From assembly GCF_019396325.1 (NCBI RefSeq), contig NZ_JAHKRO010000023.1, forward strand, positions 1 to 64,000: a stretch of DNA of 64,000 nt, in the 5' to 3' direction. The translations under genes and the position numbers were made by a program. Source of the stretch: Nonomuraea ceibae (GTDB lineage Bacteria; Actinomycetota; Actinomycetes; Streptosporangiales; Streptosporangiaceae). This document shows positions 16,760-22,779 of the stretch, one piece after another. The notes under the pieces are model-generated. The model was not told the origin of the DNA and made no database searches. It saw only the letters and a program-made list of their open reading frames with translations. Within the stretch, counting starts at the first letter, position 1. The number at the start of each line of letters is the position of its first letter.

Positions 16760-16994
16760 TGCCGCCCCCGAACTCCACGAAGTCGTAGAACTCAGCGACG
16801 TCGCAACCGAGGATCGCGGCGAACTCGACTGCCCTCTCGGGCGAGGGACTCCGGCGTCCGGTCTGGTAGGTCGGGATGCGAGTCTCGGACCTTGGGAACG
16901 GCCAGCGGGGGTCACGCAGCGAGACACCAGCCCGCAGTCTGGCCTGACGGAACTTCTCCCCGTTCCACACGGGTGTCTTGAGAGTCGTAGACAC
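16752..16994 (-). CDS. Small XRE-like regulator
   Basis: An 80-residue HTH protein. The HTH runs from about FRQARLRAGVSLRD to ERAVEFAAILGCDVAEFYDF, with a divergent middle (WPFPRSETRIPTYQTGRR). Start is GTG at 16994; its likely RBS (AAGG) is inside the hairpin at 17004-17022. It heads the regulator / 36-aa / primase unit, so it may control replication of the element. Confidence 0.7.
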   Translation of the reverse strand: MSTTLKTPVWNGEKFRQARLRAGVSLRDPRWPFPRSETRIPTYQTGRRSPSPERAVEFAAILGCDVAEFYDFVEFGGGNA

Positions 16995-17003
16995 GACAAA
17001 TGC

Positions 17004-17022
17004 CCTTCGGCTGAACCGAAGG
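17004..17022 (-). promoter_or_regulatory. Hairpin sequestering the XRE gene RBS
   Basis: CCTTCGG and CCGAAGG form a perfect 7-bp stem with a 5-nt loop, 9 nt before the GTG at 16994. The purine-rich arm supplies the only Shine-Dalgarno-like sequence (AAGGGC), so folding would block translation of the regulator. It could also be an operator. Confidence 0.45.
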
Positions 17023-17383
17023 TCGTCGGGGCGGCTGATCGACCTGGGTCCGAACGCCTCGGGCGTTCCCCAAAGAGTCCACCTGTCGGTGCCTGCATCA
17101 GCAGGAGGTCCGGAGACCCGCTCTCAATCCGCTCTGGTTTCCCGTACGAGCTGCCCGTTAATGCCGGGCTCAGCAGTGCCGCACCACCAGTAGAGCACAG
17201 CCCGCGTCAGCGGCAAAAGATAGCCGGGCTTGTCAAGTCCCGTAACGGGGCGGCCTGGGGCATGGGTCTTGGCTTCGTATGGGTCACGGGAAGTTACGGC
17301 CGGCCATACTCGTCGTTACTGCGGGAACGTGCCCCCCGGTTCCCCGAGAAAAAGAGGAAGACTGCGCGGTCTTGCATTGGGTT

Positions 17384-17408
17384 GAGGGGGCCATGTGCTG
17401 ACCCCCTC
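17384..17408 (-). terminator. Hairpin after the 62-codon frame
   Basis: GAGGGGG and CCCCCTC make a perfect 7-bp stem with an 11-nt loop, starting 9 nt after the stop codon at 17418-17420. There is no U-tract, so it may be a weak terminator or mRNA-stabilising hairpin marking the end of the capsid unit. Confidence 0.45.
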
Positions 17409-17417
17409 CTTTCCCCT

Positions 17418-17606
17418 TCAGTCCTCCAGCGGCAACGCTGCGACCGCAGTCACCCAGTCGGGCGGCAAGGTCGGGTCGTTGAGGAACGCCAGCCACACCG
17501 CCGTGCGGTTGGCCTTCACTTCCTTGAGCGCGGCCAACACATGATCGAACAGGTTGAGGACCTCATCCGTGGTGGCCTGCGTCCGACCGTCATCGTCGGG
17601 CGTCAG
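17418..17606 (-). CDS. 62-codon frame continuing past an in-frame TGA (capsid-unit ORF, second part)
   Basis: Reading on from the TGA at 17607-17609 in the same frame gives 62 coding-like codons (LTPDDDGRTQATTDEVLN... to ...TAVAALPLED) and a stop at 17418. Codon usage is strongly coding, but there is no ATG, GTG or TTG before residue 23, only CTG directly after the TGA, and no RBS. Options are TGA readthrough from the 71-aa gene, a rare CTG start with coupling, a nonsense mutation in an originally 134-aa protein, or a base error. The helical, acidic sequence has no recognised family. A hairpin follows the stop, suggesting that transcription covers it. Confidence 0.5.
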   Translation of the reverse strand: MTPDDDGRTQATTDEVLNLFDHVLAALKEVKANRTAVWLAFLNDPTLPPDWVTAVAALPLED

Positions 17607-17822
17607 TCAGCGGTCAAGCTCGTCGTCGCTCATCCAGCTCAGATCGATGTGCGCGGTGCTTGGCTTGTCCATCGCTCGCGGCGCGGTGGCCCGACCGTAC
17701 TGGATCAGTGCCGCTGCCTGCGCCGCTTGCTGGCACTCGGGCGTGTCTTCGCCGTACGCCGTGACCGCTGCTGGGGCCTGGCTGGGCGCAGTGCCGGGGG
17801 CACTGGGGGGCTGGTTTTCCAC
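17607..17822 (-). CDS. 71-aa protein downstream of the capsid gene (first part of TGA-split frame)
   Basis: A 71-residue protein with a Pro/Ala-rich N-terminus (ENQPPSAPGTAPSQAPAAV) and a helical second half ending WMSDDELDR. GTG 17822 has an excellent RBS (AGGAG, 7 nt spacing). It follows the capsid gene after a 325-bp structured spacer. The frame continues past its TGA for 62 more codons. It could be a minor head protein or a scaffold or completion factor for the capsid, by position only. Confidence 0.6.
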   Translation of the reverse strand: MENQPPSAPGTAPSQAPAAVTAYGEDTPECQQAAQAAALIQYGRATAPRAMDKPSTAHIDLSWMSDDELDR

Positions 17823-18147
17823 TGTCTTCTCCTGGGTTGGTGCGGTGCGGTGCGGTGCCTGGCGGGGAGTGGGCGGAAGGCAACACACCCACTCCCCGTT
17901 CCCAGGTCGGACCCCCTCGGAGTTGGGGTCCCTTCGGAGGAGCACCACTTCCTCCGGGTCTTTGGGGCCTTGGGGAGGTCACAGTCCCCACCGTGACCTC
18001 CCCTTCGGGCCGACGACCCCTTAACCTTTAGGTCGTCTCCACGGGAGTCGCTAACCCCCAATGGGCGACCGGCTGAGTGAAAGTCGCCCACGTTGTTGAC
18101 GGGGGAGGGAGGGAGTGACCGGGTGGGGTCGCCTCCCCCGCCAAGCT
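17823..18147 (-). other. Structured non-coding spacer downstream of the capsid gene
   Basis: There is no gene in these 325 bases. Four perfect inverted repeats lie in a row: 17909-17931 (GGACCCC/GGGGTCC), 17975-18000 (GAGGTCAC/GTGACCTC), 18012-18037 (GACGACC/GGTCGTC) and 18062-18090 (TGGGCGAC/GTCGCCCA). None has a U-tract. The run may control mRNA decay or relative expression of the capsid and the small gene, or may act as a packaging or recognition RNA/DNA element. Confidence 0.55.
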
Positions 18148-19530
18148 TTAAGCGGTGGTCGGCACGTCCAGCATCCGGAACGCGTTCGGCACGACCACGT
18201 TGCCGCCAGTGCGGAACCACATGTACAGCCCGCGCTGACCAGTCGGTCGGCGGTTCGGACCCGTCACCATCGGAACGGGCTCGATCGTGGTGCCGATGCG
18301 GTCGGCGATCACGTAGTTGTTGAAGTCGCCGTAGATCATGACGTAGTTGCTGGCCGTGGCAGCCGGGTCGATGACCCCGTCCATGTTGCTGTTCTCGTTC
18401 ATCCGCCGACCCAGCAGGTTGCCGCCCGTCAGCTCCGGGAACTTGAGCGCGCCGTTACCGGTCTCGAACTGCCGAAGCAGGTTGATGATCGGCAGGGCGG
18501 CCATCCACTGCGCCCTCGGCGTGAACCTGGGCGGGAGCGACTCCTGGAGCAGGAACGGGTGCGCAGCGGTCAGGGCCTCGCCCGTGGCGTTGATCTCGGC
18601 GACCGTGCCCGCCAGAGCCGTCACGATGCCCGTGGGCTGGTTGGTCCCGGTGCCGACGACGTACGCCTCCGCCCTGAGCTGGTCGGCTGCGTCCACGAGC
18701 AGCCTGCTCAGCTCCTGGGCCAGGTTGACCGCGTCCATCCCGACCTCGAACGAGTACTGCACGTAGGCGTCGCCCTTGTGGACAGGCACGGACACCTGAC
18801 CCACACTCGGCGAGGCGTCGGTGGTCTCCTCCTCCTCGGGCCTCCAGCTCGCCGTGACACCCGCGCTGGTGACGCCGTGCCACACGTCGCTGTTGGTCTG
18901 CACCACCCTGGCCAGTCGCCGCATGGGGTCCACGCTGCCGTCGCTCGTGAGCAGGATCGCGGGGTCCAGGTGGAACGGCACCATGTAGCCGCCCTCGCCG
19001 TCCGTGAGGCTCATGGACCGCATCTCGCTGCGCAGCTTCTCGACGGCGGTGAACGCCTGGCGTTCCTCGTCGTCCCACATCATGTGACCGCGCAGCGGGT
19101 CAGCGAGAACCTGGGCGAACGCCCGCTCGTACGCCGGGCTGCCTGTGGTCGTGATCCACCTCTCGGCGAGCCCCTGGTGCATCCGCGCACCCTGCCGGAG
19201 GAGGGCCTCGGCCTTCTCCTGGGCCGCAGCCGGAATCGCCGCTCGCTCGATGGTCCTGAGGGCCTGGTCGCGAGTGCTGCCGCTGTTGGTCGGGTGGTGG
19301 CCGTCGTATTCGTGGACACCCCGCTCGGTCTTGAGGTCGCCTCGGCTCGTCAGGCTAGCCAGCCGGAGGTTGCGCTCCTCGCGCGTCAGGTCCTCGAACT
19401 CGGTCGTCAGGGAGTCGAACTCCTGGGCCTGGGCTCGGGTCGGATTGTCGTGACTGCCCAGCCGCTCCATGTCAGCGGCGACGTCTCGCAGTCGGGCCAC
19501 AACCTGCGCGTGGCGCTTCGCGTTGTTCAT
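18148..19530 (-). CDS. HK97-fold phage major capsid protein
   Basis: A 460-residue HK97-type major capsid protein. Residues 1-70 are charged and coiled-coil-like, as in the scaffolding (delta) region. The shell domain begins at about 165 with GGYMVPFHLDPAILL and includes VQYSFEVGMDAVNLAQELS, GTGTNQPTGIVTAL, WMAALPIINLLRQF, FPELTGGNLLGR, NYVMIYGDFNNYVIADRIG and a typical C-terminus GLYMWFRTGGNVVVPNAFRML. It would form an icosahedral shell. ATG 19530 has RBS AGGAG. The normal partners (portal, maturation protease, terminase) are absent from the element, so a helper phage would have to provide them. An encapsulin is unlikely given the N-terminal arm and length. Confidence 0.93.
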   Translation of the reverse strand: MNNAKRHAQVVARLRDVAADMERLGSHDNPTRAQAQEFDSLTTEFEDLTREERNLRLASLTSRGDLKTERGVHEYDGHHPTNSGSTRDQALRTIERAAIPAAAQEKAEALLRQGARMHQGLAERWITTTGSPAYERAFAQVLADPLRGHMMWDDEERQAFTAVEKLRSEMRSMSLTDGEGGYMVPFHLDPAILLTSDGSVDPMRRLARVVQTNSDVWHGVTSAGVTASWRPEEEETTDASPSVGQVSVPVHKGDAYVQYSFEVGMDAVNLAQELSRLLVDAADQLRAEAYVVGTGTNQPTGIVTALAGTVAEINATGEALTAAHPFLLQESLPPRFTPRAQWMAALPIINLLRQFETGNGALKFPELTGGNLLGRRMNENSNMDGVIDPAATASNYVMIYGDFNNYVIADRIGTTIEPVPMVTGPNRRPTGQRGLYMWFRTGGNVVVPNAFRMLDVPTTA

Positions 19531-19726
19531 GTCTGGTTCTCCTAGGTGAGAGTGGTGAGTTCTCCCCTAGCGACGTCGAGCGTGCCCGCTGGCTCCGCGA
19601 CGTGACGCCTCCGGCGTCCGGCCTGGTTCGAGGTGCTGATGGGGGTGGCATCTGCAACGGGTGAGCCAGGCTCGGCGCGTGCGTGCTGCCCCCCAGGGAA
19701 TCAGCCCTGCGGGTTACGGCAAAAGC

Positions 19727-19743
19727 CCCCTGCTATGCAGGGG
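19727..19743 (-). terminator. Intrinsic terminator after the GntR gene
   Basis: On the minus strand GCCCCTGC, ATA, GCAGGGGGC is followed by TTTTG. The stem overlaps the GntR stop codon. It should separate the regulator transcript from the capsid unit. Confidence 0.65.
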
Positions 19744-19987
19744 CGTCCTCAGGCTCGGGCGGTGGCCCCACGAACGAGCCGATCTGCGGAACCGTGTAGA
19801 TCAAGCCTTCATCGCGGAGCGATGCCACCACTTTGCGAGCCGTGCCACGGGCGATGCCGAACTCCTGCATGATGGCGGTCTCGGACGGCAGCGGAACGCC
19901 ACGCTTGTACTCGCCCGACTCGATCCGCTTGCGCAGGATGTTGGCGACCTGCCTCCATTTCGGCTGGTCAGCCCGTAGTTCCGTCAC
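19733..19987 (-). CDS. GntR-family regulator (short, KorSA/TraR-like HTH only)
   Basis: An 84-residue protein that is essentially one GntR winged helix: WRQVANILRKRIESGEYKRG, LPSETAIMQEFGIARGTARK, VVASLRDEGLIYTVPQIGSF. Such short GntR proteins act as master repressors in actinomycete plasmids, ICEs and satellites. GTG 19987 is probably leaderless: TACGGT lies 6 nt upstream. It diverges from the 94-aa gene, and direct repeats ACGAG(C/T)ATG lie in the shared promoter region, so it probably represses that gene and possibly itself. Confidence 0.85.
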   Translation of the reverse strand: MTELRADQPKWRQVANILRKRIESGEYKRGVPLPSETAIMQEFGIARGTARKVVASLRDEGLIYTVPQIGSFVGPPPEPEDAPA

Positions 19988-20030
19988 ACCTCAACCGTAG
20001 ACATGCAGGTCAGAGCATCTTCATTCGACT

Positions 20031-20059
20031 ACGAGCATGCTTAACCTTGAACGAGTATG
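20031..20059. promoter_or_regulatory. Direct repeats ACGAGCATG / ACGAGTATG, candidate GntR operator
   Basis: The two 9-mers start exactly 20 bp apart (20031 and 20051), that is two helical turns. The second overlaps the -35 box and spacer of the promoter for the 20082 gene. A third partial copy (ACGAGC) follows at 20061. Confidence 0.5.
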
Positions 20060-20075
20060 TACGAGCCCCTACGCT
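20047..20075 (+). promoter_or_regulatory. Promoter of the 94-aa gene (leaderless)
   Basis: TTGAAC (20047-20052), a 17-bp spacer and TACGCT (20070-20075) lie 6 nt before the ATG at 20082. This fixes the start and overlaps the candidate GntR operator. Confidence 0.65.
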
Positions 20076-20081
20076 GGGGGA

Positions 20082-20366
20082 ATGCTGCATCCCCCGTCAC
20101 GAATCAAGATCGAGGTCGAGGGCGCGACCCTCACCGTTCCCGAGTTCATGCACTCGCTGGCCTACCTGGCGCGTGTCTACAAGGTCGGCGAAGTGTCCCC
20201 CATCGAGCAAATGCTTACGATCAACATCGACGAGGCTTACGGCTGGCTGGACACCCACATCGGAGACCAGCAGTACGGCGACATTCAGGTCTACGACGTC
20301 ACTTGGGCTGCCACCAAGCCCCCGACGCTGCTGCGCACCCTGCCCAGCCGCCGCAGGCAGCGCTAG
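20082..20366 (+). CDS. Hypothetical 94-aa element protein under GntR control
   Basis: A 94-residue protein (MLHPPSRIKIEVEGATLTVPEFM...) ending in a basic RRRQR tail. The only plus-strand gene of the element. I recognise no family. Its promoter (TTGAAC-17-TACGCT, leaderless) is overlapped by the repeats attributed to the divergent GntR protein. By analogy with other elements, a gene in this position can be an excision or transfer switch, a toxin, or a superinfection factor; nothing in the sequence decides. Confidence 0.65.
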   Translation: MLHPPSRIKIEVEGATLTVPEFMHSLAYLARVYKVGEVSPIEQMLTINIDEAYGWLDTHIGDQQYGDIQVYDVTWAATKPPTLLRTLPSRRRQR

Positions 20367-20524
20367 CGGGGATGGGTCTCGGAAGCCCTCGGAGGTACTC
20401 CGGACAGCACGGAGGGCACCCCCTGGGCTCTGTGGCCCTGGGCAGTGCCCTCGTGGTCTCCGTGAGGCTCCCGTCTACGCGGCTAACGTGAACGGCAGCC
20501 CACCCTTAACTGCCAGGGTCGAAA

Positions 20525-20530
20525 TCAGGG
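20525..20530. repeat. Candidate right attachment core (TCAGGG)
   Basis: This TCAGGG matches 10306-10311. Right of it the sequence returns to chromosome-like composition, and the next gene starts 46 bp later with its own RBS. A six-base match is weak evidence alone. Confidence 0.4.
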
Positions 20531-20576
20531 TCCATCCCCGATGTGGGCAGGGGGCGGCCGGAGGCACGCTGAGGAC

Positions 20577-21026
20577 ATGAACGAAATCACCCGACGTGAT
20601 GAAGTCTCGCTGTCCGCCGCCGCCCTGCGCGGCGCTCCGTGGAAGGCCGCCGCCATCGGCGGTGGCGCCGTCGCCGCGACCAGTTTCGGGGTCGGGCTGC
20701 TCGGCGGCGGCGGCGACATGGTGTGGGCGCTGGGGCTGGGCATCAGCCTGTTCGCGCTGATCGCGGCCGTGGGCGCGGTGTCCAAGCCCGAGGAGGGCGA
20801 CCGGGTGACCCGGCAGGCGCGCGTGTGGGGCCTGCGCCACCCGTGGAAGTTCGCGCTGCTGCCGGCCGGCATCACCGCGGTGCTCGACTACCCGGTGCAG
20901 CTCGTGCTCGACGGGGAGGGCGTGTTCGGCTCGGCGGTGCACGCCGGCTGGCACGGACTGCTCGTCTACGTGATCGCCGCCGTGCTCACGCTCACCATGC
21001 AGGGCCGGGCGCGCTCAGCTCGCTGA
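20577..21026 (+). CDS. Hypothetical membrane protein
   Basis: A 149-residue protein with about three hydrophobic segments (residues 27-50, 52-70, about 125-143) and a cytosolic loop with basic residues. No family is recognised. RBS GAGG precedes ATG 20577. Before integration of the element it probably lay divergently next to the GNAT gene. The 3' end overlaps the VOC gene by 12 bp. Confidence 0.65.
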   Translation: MNEITRRDEVSLSAAALRGAPWKAAAIGGGAVAATSFGVGLLGGGGDMVWALGLGISLFALIAAVGAVSKPEEGDRVTRQARVWGLRHPWKFALLPAGITAVLDYPVQLVLDGEGVFGSAVHAGWHGLLVYVIAAVLTLTMQGRARSAR

Positions 21027-21401
21027 GGCGGCCCGCTCGGCCTCGCTCCGGCAGACGCAGAACTCGTTGCCCTCGGGATCGCGCATGGTGACCCAGCCGA
21101 GACCGTTCTCGTCGCGCCGGTCGTCGTAGATGGTGGCGCCGAGGCCGAGCAGGCGCTCGACCTCCTGGTCGCGGGTGCGGCCCTCGGTGCCGTTGACGTC
21201 CAGGTGCAGCCGGTTCTTCACGGACTTGCCCTCCGGCACCCGGATGAACAGCAGGAACGGGTCGTGCTTGGTGCGCAGCATCACCTCGTCGTCGCCCGGC
21301 ATGTCGCCGTCGCCGAGCGGGAGGCCCGTGGCCTTGCTCCACCAGGTGGCGAGCTCGTACGGGTCGGCGCAGTCAATGGTCACAGCGTGAATCTCGATCA
21401 T
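21015..21401 (-). CDS. VOC-superfamily (glyoxalase/bleomycin-resistance-like) protein
   Basis: A 128-residue VOC protein with two beta-alpha-beta-beta-beta modules: EIHAVTIDCADPYELATWWS at the start, NRLHLDVNGTEGRTRDQEVE in the middle, and GWVTMRDPEGNEFCVC at the end. The DPEGNEFC ending is the actinobacterial glyoxalase-like (often PF18029) type. It may be a small-molecule binding or resistance protein. The metal ligands are only partly visible; function is not assignable. Confidence 0.85.
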   Translation of the reverse strand: MIEIHAVTIDCADPYELATWWSKATGLPLGDGDMPGDDEVMLRTKHDPFLLFIRVPEGKSVKNRLHLDVNGTEGRTRDQEVERLLGLGATIYDDRRDENGLGWVTMRDPEGNEFCVCRSEAERAASAS

Positions 21402-21442
21402 TCGGCCACTCAATCGCGACACCGGCAATCGAGTCAAGCCGG

Positions 21443-21763
21443 TTAGTGCGCGCCGGCCAGGTTGAGCCCGACGACCCCGGCCAGGATGAGCCCGATGGAG
21501 ATCAGGCGGATCGCCGAGACGTCGTCGCCCATGGCCAGCATGCCGAGCACCGCCGTGCCGACCGCGCCGATGCCGGTCCACACGGCGTACGCGGTGCCGA
21601 CCTCGAGGGACTTGAGGGCGTACGCGAGCATGCCGAAGCTCAGGAGCGCGGTGAGCAGGAAGGAGACGGACCACCACACGTGGGTGAAACCGTTGCTGAG
21701 CTTGAGCGACAGGGCCATCGCGACTTCGGCGACGCCGGCGAGAACGAGGATGATCCAGGCCAT
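21443..21763 (-). CDS. sugE: SMR-family guanidinium exporter (Gdx/SugE type)
   Basis: A 106-residue, four-helix small multidrug resistance protein. E13 in helix 1 is the proton/substrate site, and GTAYAVWTGIGAVG is the hallmark of the SugE/Gdx subgroup, which exports guanidinium in exchange for protons as a dual-topology dimer. A guanidine-III riboswitch lies directly upstream (21800-21839), which independently supports the substrate. RBS AAGGAG stands 10 nt before ATG 21763 and can be masked by the riboswitch expression platform. Confidence 0.93.
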   Translation of the reverse strand: MAWIILVLAGVAEVAMALSLKLSNGFTHVWWSVSFLLTALLSFGMLAYALKSLEVGTAYAVWTGIGAVGTAVLGMLAMGDDVSAIRLISIGLILAGVVGLNLAGAH

Positions 21764-21767
21764 CGTG

Positions 21768-21801
21768 GCATGACTCCTTCAGCGGGACTGCAGTGTCATG
21801 C
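21768..21801 (-). promoter_or_regulatory. Riboswitch expression platform masking the sugE RBS
   Basis: GCATGAC (21795-21801), whose first bases belong to the aptamer end GACGACGC, can pair with GTCATGC (21768-21774) just past the RBS AAGGAG (21774-21779). Guanidine binding should hold the aptamer end and free the RBS. The switching mechanism is inferred from this overlap. Confidence 0.6.
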
Positions 21802-21839
21802 GTCGTCTTTACCTACCGGGTACGGCGCGTCTCGTCCGG
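21800..21839 (-). ncRNA. Guanidine-III (ykkC-III) riboswitch aptamer
   Basis: Read on the minus strand the segment is CCGGACGAG, AC, GCGCCGTACCCGG, a short linker, then AAGACGACGC. It matches the compact guanidine-III aptamer known from Thermobifida fusca almost base for base: the P1 hairpin closed by CCGG/CCGG and the conserved ACGAG and GCGCCGUAC pseudoknot strands. It lies 36 nt upstream of the sugE ATG and should turn the exporter on when guanidinium accumulates. Confidence 0.9.
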
Positions 21840-21878
21840 GAGCTGTGCTCACAACACGGAACGCCCCCAGGGCCGCGA

Positions 21879-22703
21879 TCATTCCCACCAGATCGTGACC
21901 CAGCGGTCGCGGGGCATCGGCCACATCCCCATCTCCTGCGCCGTGCGCGCCACCTCGTCGGCCCGTGCCGGGTCGAGGCAGATGCGGTGGCAGGCGCTGG
22001 CGGCCAGCTCCTCCAGGGAGCTGAATCGTTCCAGCGGGGCCTCGCGCTCCTCCACGCGCACCGCGAAGCCCAGCGCGGCGGCCAGCGCCACGCAGTCCTC
22101 GGCGACGGGCCGCACGGGACGGTCGACGCCGTGGAAGTGCTGCCAGAGCGGCGCCAGCCAGCTCATGGGATGGCGGTGCGGCAGCTCCAGCACCACGCGG
22201 CGGCGGGTGCGCGAGTCCAGCGCGAACAGGAACGGCGCCAGGTCGGGGACGTTGTAGACCACGTGCGCGGCCACCGACACGTCGACCTCGGGCACCTCGC
22301 CCGCCACGTCCGGCCAGCGGCCCGCGATCGCGGTGGTGCGCACGCCCAGCTTGTCGGCGCGGGCCGAGAGCTCGTCGAGCATCTCGGGCGAGCTGTCGAC
22401 GGCGTAGAGGTGGCCGATGCGCTCGCGCAGCGGCAGCGACGAGGCGCCCGGTCCCGAGCCGACGTCCAGCAGCGTGCCGCCCTCGGGCAGCGCCTGCCTC
22501 ACGCGCGTCATGGTGGGCCCGTCGTCGGGCTCGGCGAGCGCTCTGTCGGTGCGGCTGGTGAACCGGCTCACCGGATAGCCCCACGGATCGACCGGGGCCG
22601 CGGCCAGGATCTCCGGCGGAATGGCCCAGGATTCCAGGCGCTCTCGCCATCTCGCGGCGAGTTCTTCGGCATCCACGGAGATGAGCATGCCACGCATATC
22701 CAT
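21879..22703 (-). CDS. SAM-dependent methyltransferase (class I)
   Basis: A 274-residue protein with a Rossmann methyltransferase core: motif I LLDVGSGPGASSLPL (about 79-92), acidic motif II HLYAVDSSPEML, and VDVSVAAHVVYNV. The N-terminal 70 residues are helical (LAARWRERLESWAIPPEIL). The substrate is unknown. ATG 22703 is used; ATG 22688 is possible. It diverges from the acyl-CoA dehydrogenase gene, and the duplicated GGTTAC..GGTAG element lies directly at its start. Confidence 0.85.
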   Translation of the reverse strand: MDMRGMLISVDAEELAARWRERLESWAIPPEILAAAPVDPWGYPVSRFTSRTDRALAEPDDGPTMTRVRQALPEGGTLLDVGSGPGASSLPLRERIGHLYAVDSSPEMLDELSARADKLGVRTTAIAGRWPDVAGEVPEVDVSVAAHVVYNVPDLAPFLFALDSRTRRRVVLELPHRHPMSWLAPLWQHFHGVDRPVRPVAEDCVALAAALGFAVRVEEREAPLERFSSLEELAASACHRICLDPARADEVARTAQEMGMWPMPRDRWVTIWWE

Positions 22704-22747
22704 GGTTACCGGCGGGTAGCATTGCTAGTAAGGTTACTCACCGGTAG
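22704..22747. promoter_or_regulatory. Duplicated operator-like element GGTTAC-N5-GGTAG
   Basis: Two 16-mers agree at 12 positions and start 28 bp apart: GGTTACCGGCGGGTAG (22704) and GGTTACTCACCGGTAG (22732). Each is an imperfect TTACC/GGTAA-type palindrome. They fill the divergent region between the methyltransferase and fadE genes, so a TetR-type fatty-acid regulator may bind here; none is encoded nearby. Confidence 0.5.
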
Positions 22748-22779
22748 ATGAAGGACTCGGTTCAAGGAGAGCTGCACCC

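Larger units (their letters stand above)
16995..17417. other. Non-coding stretch between the small-frame unit and the XRE-primase unit
   Basis: I see no credible gene. A possible 70-codon minus frame at 17284-17496 overlaps the coding frame ending at 17418 and has no RBS. The stretch holds a hairpin at each end (17004-17022 and 17384-17408). It must contain the promoter for the XRE-primase unit, but no clear -35/-10 pair was found. Confidence 0.45.
10306..20530. mobile_element. Integrated element with capsid gene: serine integrase, Prim-Pol primase, HK97 capsid, no terminase/portal/tail
   Basis: About 10.2 kb. It begins at the integrase stop codon next to the GNAT start and ends before the membrane-protein gene at 20577. 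Content in minus-strand order: GntR regulator, HK97-type capsid, two small frames, XRE regulator, 36-aa protein, primase-helicase, iteron-like repeats, about seven small genes, serine integrase; one gene on the plus strand. The DNA is visibly less GC-rich in places than the flanks. No terminase, portal, protease, tail, lysis or conjugation (FtsK/TraB) gene is present, which argues against a complete prophage or an actinomycete ICE. A capsid-encoding phage satellite is the best fit. Boundaries are inferred from the shared TCAGGG word and gene content. Confidence 0.7.

Noticed and set aside
17284..17496. Possible 70-codon minus gene
   Set aside because: Overlaps the better-supported frame ending at 17418, lacks an RBS and has a shadow-like composition.
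18148..19530. Capsid protein as an encapsulin
   Set aside because: It is about 460 residues with a long charged N-terminal arm, it is encoded within an integrase/primase element, and no cargo enzyme is adjacent.
10306..20530. Interpretation as a complete or simply truncated prophage, or as an AICE
   Set aside because: No terminase, portal, protease, tail or lysis gene, and no FtsK/TraB transfer gene; yet integrase, primase and capsid are all intact, which fits a satellite better than decay.
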